64,000 nt of DNA, from positions 63,990,523 to 64,054,522 of the forward strand of contig CM057228.1 of the NCBI GenBank assembly GCA_029891385.1, given 5' to 3'. Of the stretch, positions 58,168 to 64,000 are shown in pieces; position 1 is the first letter of the stretch; each line of letters starts with the position of its first letter. The translations under genes were made by a program, and so were the position numbers. The DNA is from Erythroxylum novogranatense. Taxonomy: Eukaryota; Streptophyta; Magnoliopsida; Malpighiales; Erythroxylaceae. A model generated the notes under the pieces. That model searched no databases and was not told the origin of the DNA. It saw only the letters and a list, made by a program, of their open reading frames with translations.

Positions 58168-61047
58168 TTGTTATTTTGTACTGTATTAACAAAGAACATA
58201 TTATGCATTTCTTGTTTAAATAAAGCTGGTTTCCATTTGACTTTTAGTAACAATGGTTGTTCTATTAGTTTGAATGGAATGCTTTATTGTACTGGTACTT
58301 TATGCAATGGACTTTACATATTAGATATGTCACATCCAATTATGAATGTCAATGACACGAAAAGACATAAACGAGATAATTTAAAATCAACTTACTTATG
58401 GCATTGTCGCCTTGGCCATATAAATGAGAGATGCATAGCTAAGCTCCATAAGAGTGGGAGTTTAGGGTCATTTGATTATGAATCATATGATACATGCGAA
58501 TCTTGTTTATTAGGCAAGATGACTAAGTTACCCTTTAAGGGAAAGGGTGAACGAGCGACTGGAGTATTAGACCTAATACATTCAGATGTATGTGGTCCGA
58601 TGTCCATCCATGCTAGAAGTGGTTGTCTTTAATTCATTACCTTTATCGATGATTATTCTCGATATGGGTACTTGTATCTGATGAGATACAAATATGAAGC
58701 ATTTGAAAAGTTCAAACAATTCAAAAATGAAGTAGAAAACCAACTTGGGAATAGTATCAAAACATTACGATCTAATCGTGGTGGGGAATACTTAGACCAA
58801 GAATTCTTAGATTATCTCAGAGATAATGGGATTTTATCTCAATGGACTCCTCCTTACACACCACAGCATAATGGTGTGGCAGAAAGGAGAAATCGAACCT
58901 TGTTAGACATGATACGATCAATGATGGGCTTTGCAAAGTTACCAAAATCCTTTTGGGGGTATGCACTCGAGATAGTTGTTTACTTGCTAAACAGAGTTCC
59001 ATCAAAGACAGTTGATGTTACTCCATATGAGATGTGGACTAACAAAAGACCCTATATTACTCATTTGAAAGTTTGGGGTTGTCCTACTTATGTGAAGCGG
59101 ACACAGTCAGATAAACTTGATGCAAAATTTGATAAGTGTTTATTCGTAGGATATCCTAAAGAAACATTGGGATATCAGTTCTACCTTGCTGAGGAGCAAA
59201 AGGTGTTTGTTTCAAAGCATGCTGTCTTTTTAGAGAAAGAGTTTCTTTTACAAGAAGACAGTGGGAGCAAAATTGAACTTGAAGAAGTTCAAGATGCACG
59301 AACAGACGCAGATCAACTGCCTGAACCTGAAACTGTAACTCATACAGATGAAGTAACAACTCAACCTTCTACAACACACGAAATTCGTAGGTCACGTAGG
59401 ATACGCTCTGTTCCCAAGAGATATGGATTTCTCGTGAGTGAACAAAATGACGTATTGCTCATAGAAGATGATGAGCCTACCACCTATGAAGAGGTTCTGA
59501 AGAGTTCAGAGGCTGAGAAATGGCTTCATGCCATGAAGTCTGAAATGGATTCCATGTATGAAAACCAAGTATGGACTTTGGTTGATGCACCCGAAGGAAT
59601 AAAACCTATAGGGTGTAAATGGGTTTTCAAAAAGAAAACCAACATGGATGGTAATGTAATTACCTATAAAGCAAGGCTTGTGGCTAAAGGTTTTCGTCAA
59701 AGACAAGGAGTTGACTACGACGAGACCTTCAGCCCAGTAGCAATGCTTAAATCCATTAGGATACTCCTAGCCATAGCCACTCATTATGATTATGAGATAT
59801 GGCAAATGGATGTGAAGACAGCATTCCTAAATGGGAATCTAGCTGAGGATGTGTATATGACACAACCTGAGGGCTTCATCTCCTATGATGGCGAAAAGGT
59901 ATGCAAGCTTCAGAAATCCATTTATGGATTGAAGCAAGCATCTAGGAGTTGGAATATCCGATTTGATGAGGTAATCAAAGAGTTTGGTTTCTCACAAAAT
60001 CCGGATGAATACTGTGTGTATAAGAAGGTTAGTGGGACTGCAATCGTATTCCTTGTGTTGTATGTAGATGACATATTATTGCTAGGAAACGATGTCTCTA
60101 TGCTACAATCAGTCAAGATTTGGTTGTCCAAACAATTTGCCATGAAAGACCTTGGTGAAGCAACTTATATCCTTGGGATAAGGATCTATAGAGATAGATC
60201 AAAAAGGTTGCTTGGTCTTTCACAATCAACGTACATAGACAAGATGCTAAAGAGGTTTAGCATGGAGCAATCCAAGAGAGGGTACCTTCCCGTGACTCAT
60301 GGGATAACACTCTCGAAATCTATGTGTCCTAAGACACAAGATGAGAGGATGTGCATGAATATGATCCCGTATGCATCTGCTGTAGGATCTATCATGTATG
60401 CTATGCTATGTACGAGACCCAATGTATCATATGCTCTAAGTGTTACGAGCAGATACCAATCGGATCCTGGTGAGGGTCACTGGGTGGCTGTCAAGAATAT
60501 CCTCAAGTATTTGCGAAGGACTAAGGATGTTTTCTTGATATATGGGGATGGAGATCTCCAGGTGAGCGGGTATACAGATGCCAGTTTTCAATTTGATAAG
60601 GATGATTCCAAATCCCAATCAGGTTACATATTCACACTGAACGGCGGGGTGGTCAGTTGGAAGAGTTCCAAACAAGAGACGACTGCCGATTCAACAACCG
60701 AGGCAGAGTACATTGCCGCTTCAGAAGCAGCAAAGGAAGCCGTTTGGATCAAGAAGTTCATTACTGAACTTGGTGTGGTTCCTAGCAGTGATGGACCCAT
60801 ACAGTTGTATTGTGACAATAATGGGGCTATTGCGCAGGCGAAGGAACCAAGGTCTCATCAACGATCCAAACATGTACTCCGCAGATATCATCTGATCAGG
60901 GAGATCATAGGACGAGGTGATGTCCAGATCGAGAGAATTCCCACATAGCAGAATATTGCTGATCCGTTGACAAAGCCATTATCACAGAAGAGTTTTGATT
61001 CTCATGTGCTCGCCTATGGTATTAGATATCAAGGCGATTGGCTTTAG
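58168..61047 (+). pseudogene. Copia-2 pol: integrase, reverse transcriptase, RNase H
   Basis: One frame of 960 codons with only two stops (TAA 58630-58632, where Copia-1 has TAC; TAG 60946-60948), ending TAG 61045-61047. Pre-integrase: WHCRLGHINERC...CESCLLGKM. Integrase: HSDVCGPMS (first Asp), SNRGGEYLD (second catalytic Asp replaced by Asn at 58774-58776), TPQHNGVAERRNRT (Glu). RT: CKWVFKKKT, ARLVAKGFRQRQGVDYDETF, QMDVKTAFLNGNL, LYVDDILLL (YVDD at 60061-60072). RNase H: YTDASFQF, STTEAEYIA, LYCDNNGAIA; then IADPLTKPLS. RT and RNase H residues look intact, but integrase would be inactive. It gives the best reading frame for judging Copia-1. Confidence 0.95.
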
Positions 61048-61061
61048 TTCAAGTGGGAGAT
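61048..61061 (+). other. Copia-2 polypurine tract
   Basis: TTCAAGTGGGAGAT immediately precedes the 3' LTR. It is the expected plus-strand primer. Confidence 0.88.
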
Positions 61062-62394
61062 TGTTAGAGTAGTGCCCTAAAGGCAATCGCCTTTAGCGCG
61101 TTTTGTACAAAGTTGTACATACTTTATAAATAAATAAAGAAAGGCGTATTTCATTAATTTGATGTTCATAATTAATGAATGGATATTGATCTATAAGCAA
61201 ATTAATGAAGTCCATGATATATGACATAGCATGAAGGAAATTATGATGTGATCATACTCTCGAGATTCCTATCATGTGCAATTATGTCGAATCTAAATTA
61301 TCCTAGTCATAGGATTCTCGAGGCCGGACATCAGAATCCGGAAAGACTAGCACATCTCAAGCTCCTTGATTTGATCAAGCGGTGGATCTCGTAAAGCGTA
61401 AATATGAGATATTTAGGGTTGAGATGTGGATGCTTACTAGAGGTAGTAAGTACATTGGATGACCTGCTATGAGATCATCACATGGATGTCCTATTCTAAT
61501 GTCAGTGATAATCTCATCATAGCAATGGTGCAAGTATCCTTAGACTTGAGGTACTCAAGGATATCTTGGATACTGATTCTGTGCTTTGACTCCATTCCTT
61601 GTTACCTTATAGAGGTCGCTCATAGGGTGGTGCTTGGGTACAGCTTGAGGTATTCGAAGATAATTGAGTAGCCAATAAAGGATTCACCACTTCTGTAATA
61701 GCAGAAGATGATACCCATGGCCTCTTGTAGGGGTCATTACTTGGAAATCTCTGATCAGAGTACATATGTCATGAAGAGTGTCTTCATTGACATATTAAGT
61801 ATTAAGTAATGAGTCCAAGGACAAGAACTGAAATCACTTGGACTAGATTTGACATAGTCAGTCTAGTGAGAGTTGACACATTGCCCATACTCATAACCAA
61901 GTGGGGTATAGCATGGTGAAAGGACGAATTGCACGGTAATTGTCTATGGAAAGGTTCGTGATATGGTCCATGATGAATATAGCTTCATTCGTCAAACCAA
62001 TTACTTTTCGGTCAATTGGGGGTCATGATGTGTTGCTAGATACCGCTCATGACTTGCTTAGATTAAGTGTTAATTTAAGTGGCCAACATAACCGGGAACC
62101 TAATGGGTCACACGCATAAGAGTGTCTCGGAGAATTTGTAAAATAGTTTTAGATAAAGATCCAATATATGGAGAGCAATCGGATTAAATGGATCCCGATG
62201 AGATCGAGATATGTCCCGATGAGATCGCGACATCGATATTGCTAAAAAGGATTTTCGGAGGTTTTTTCCATACCGGGACCCGGTAGGACCGACCCCAGTG
62301 TGACTGGACCGCTTCAGCAATTATATACATATATATATATGATTAATTAATTAAAGAATTAATATATATATATATGATTAATTAATTAAAGAAT

Positions 62395-62444
<50 letters not shown>

Positions 62445-62923
62445 TGGATGAAGAGAGAAGCATTAGAAGCTTCCTTTATTATGCTTAGTCATTAAGGAAT
62501 TAAATGACTAAAAGACAAAATGATGAAGAGGAAAGATGAGGATATTCGTTGATGATATAAAACAAAAGAAGGAGTTCTTCGTGCATTTAGCAAGGAAGAA
62601 GGAAAAGAGTTTTTCATCTTTCAAGCTCTCCATCGATCATCTTTATCTTTCAAGCTTCTTCTCCATCATTTTCCAAGCTCTCCAGAACAAAGGTAAGATC
62701 TAGCAGTCTTTACTTTATTCTATCTATTCTCGGGTCAAAGGGTTTGTCCCGGTTAGGTTCTCCGATCTCTGCGTGGATACCGTTAGAGACGGTCTCCTTT
62801 AGTCGTTTTGGTTTGCTTTGTTATATAGTCACATGGATCCTGGCTTTCGGGAAGGTCCCGGAACGAAAATTTTTTGTTTTCCGCACCGTGGGCATGTGGT
62901 GCTCACACCGGGATTTTCCTACA
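61062..62923 (+). repeat. Copia-2 3' LTR
   Basis: It matches the 5' LTR closely except for a patch at 61250-61400 with losses of the CAG/CTG-to-CG type, and the repeat-length variation at 62338-62441. It ends GGGATTTTCCTACA before GGTAC. Confidence 0.95.
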
Positions 62924-62928
62924 GGTAC

Positions 62929-64000
62929 CCACCTTATTTCCATGCTTGTAACTTGTCCATAACATCAATTTCTCCATTGCCTCACCTAATTTCCCTAATT
63001 CAAGACAAAAACCCTAATTAATAATCATCCAAAATTGAACAATCTAAACCATGCAATCACCAAAATTGAGTTTGGAAATCACAAACCCATAACATTCTTA
63101 AGCTATCTAAACCAAAAACTCATTAAAAATTTAAAGGTCAAAAATCGTTTCTTACTTTAATCTACTTCAAATTTCAAAAGTTCTTGGCTTAAAAGGAAGC
63201 TCTTGTGCTCCTCCACCTTTTTCTCTCTTGAAACAACATCAAAATCTCGCTTGAAGACCCATAAAAATCGAACCCTAGTTTCTTTTCTCTTTTCTTCTTC
63301 TCCATCACCGAAGCTTACTTCTCTTCTTTCTTCCCTTTTCTTTTGTTCTTTCTCTTAAAAATTTTGGGCTTCTACTTCTTAAAAATGACAACCCCTTCTT
63401 CTTTCATTTAATGAATACAAAAAGACCATAATGCCCTTACTTAAAAGCTTAAGTAACCTTCCAATTTTGCCTTTCATGCCTTCTTTACACTTTAATTTCT
63501 AACACTTTAATTTAATCCAATCCAATCAACTTATCCCATATGCTCTTACTCAATTTAACATGTTAATTATTCACATTAACATGCTAATTAAGTCCTCAAC
63601 ATCATAAATTAAATCAAAGTCTCAAAATTCATAAAATCATGCTTAACTTAGGATATTTTTCAATCATCAAATTGAAGGAATTTCCTAAAATTTTCTTCTA
63701 GAGAAATGTTTCTCATTGTCTCAATTTCATAATGCCACCAAAATCAGTTAATTTGGTGCACTACTCCAAAAGTTATACTCCAAACATTTCGGACTATTCT
63801 TATGCTAACACATTTTCCAGTGATTTACTTCCATCCAAAAATTAACATTCTTAAAGACTAAATTGAAACTCAAATCCTTCAGAACATTTGTATCCCTAGT
63901 TCTCTAGTTTAATCCAAATTAAGAGTCACCTCATTTGGATGACTAGAGCAAAAGTTATGGCCAAAATACTTTCAGCTCTTATTAATCCAAGATTGAACAC
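62929..64000. other. Right-hand part of LTR-like element X
   Basis: It continues the sequence left of Copia-2 (joined at GGTACCCACCTT). There is a CT-rich block at 63200-63360, then AT-rich non-coding DNA. No gene is seen up to the window edge. Confidence 0.55.

Larger units (their letters stand above)
53131..62923 (+). mobile_element. Copia-2: full-length TNT1-like Ty1/copia LTR retrotransposon
   Basis: The LTRs are 53131-54975 (1,845 bp) and 61062-62923 (1,862 bp), TGTTAG...CTACA, flanked by GGTAC at 53126-53130 and 62924-62928. A primer site for initiator-Met tRNA, a 2.1 kb leader, gag, protease, integrase, RT, RNase H and a polypurine tract follow in order. The LTRs are nearly identical by eye apart from TA/GT repeat length and a patch at 61250-61400. 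It is the best preserved retroelement in the window, with only a few stops and one frameshifted patch in the polyprotein. Confidence 0.97.
51293..64000. mobile_element. LTR-like element X, running off the window and interrupted by Copia-2
   Basis: It starts TGTTGGGACCCG at 51293, interrupting the RT remnant. Up to 53125 it is non-coding LTR-style DNA, with a duplicated motif GCATAGCGGTC...GTGTAGCTGTGAAC (52532-52607) and GGGGGTGAAAGGGGGTGAGC (52255-52275), typical of plant gypsy LTRs. It resumes after Copia-2 at 62929 and is still LTR-like to 64000. Its end, GCCAACA by analogy with 50037, is not reached, so full element versus solo LTR cannot be decided. Confidence 0.55.

Noticed and set aside
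1..64000. An undescribed multi-gene system
   Set aside because: Apart from one small cellular gene, every coding signal I could assign belongs to known transposon families. No conserved cluster of unknown genes is present.

Overview
The window is nuclear DNA of a flowering plant, most likely a dicot. It is very AT-rich and consists mainly of nested transposable elements of plant-specific lineages: a CACTA (En/Spm) DNA transposon, TNT1-like Ty1/copia elements primed by initiator-Met tRNA, Athila-type Ty3/gypsy elements primed by Asp tRNA, solo LTRs and MITEs. There are no bacterial operons, no CRISPR array and no rRNA or tRNA gene. The species cannot be named from the sequence. One apparently intact cellular gene was found, a small three-exon gene on the minus strand at 36,044-36,818; its exons are too short to stand out as open reading frames.

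Layout. 1-3,488: AT-rich intergenic DNA with two short tandem duplications and a fold-back MITE. 3,489-34,162: a CACTA element of about 7.6 kb, swollen to 30.7 kb by insertions. Its 5' part carries a 125-bp minisatellite of about 14 copies. Its transposase N-terminal exon is cut at 7,989/31,077 by a copia element (Copia-1, 7,990-31,071, target duplication ATATA). The left LTR of Copia-1 contains a minus-strand Athila element (8,456-19,890, duplication ATAGC), and its right LTR contains a solo LTR (28,543-30,435, duplication ACCGA). 34,163-38,348: host DNA with an 87-nt hairpin, the small gene and a second MITE. 38,349-51,292: a graveyard of old Ty3/gypsy pieces, including a paired-LTR Athila relative on the minus strand (40,941-45,778, duplication ATGGA) lying in the gag of a plus-strand relative. 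51,293-64,000: an LTR-like sequence that runs off the window and holds a full-length copia (Copia-2, 53,131-62,923, duplication GGTAC), a close sibling of Copia-1.

Insertion order from nesting and LTR similarity: CACTA first, then Copia-1, then the Athila element and the solo-LTR parent inside Copia-1. Copia-2 and the Athila element have nearly identical LTR pairs, so they inserted recently. All retroelement coding regions contain stops or frameshifts. Many apparent frameshifts, above all in Copia-1 pol and 3' LTR, replace CAG or CTG with CG. This pattern fits assembly consensus errors at methylated CHG sites better than mutation, so element decay may be overstated here.
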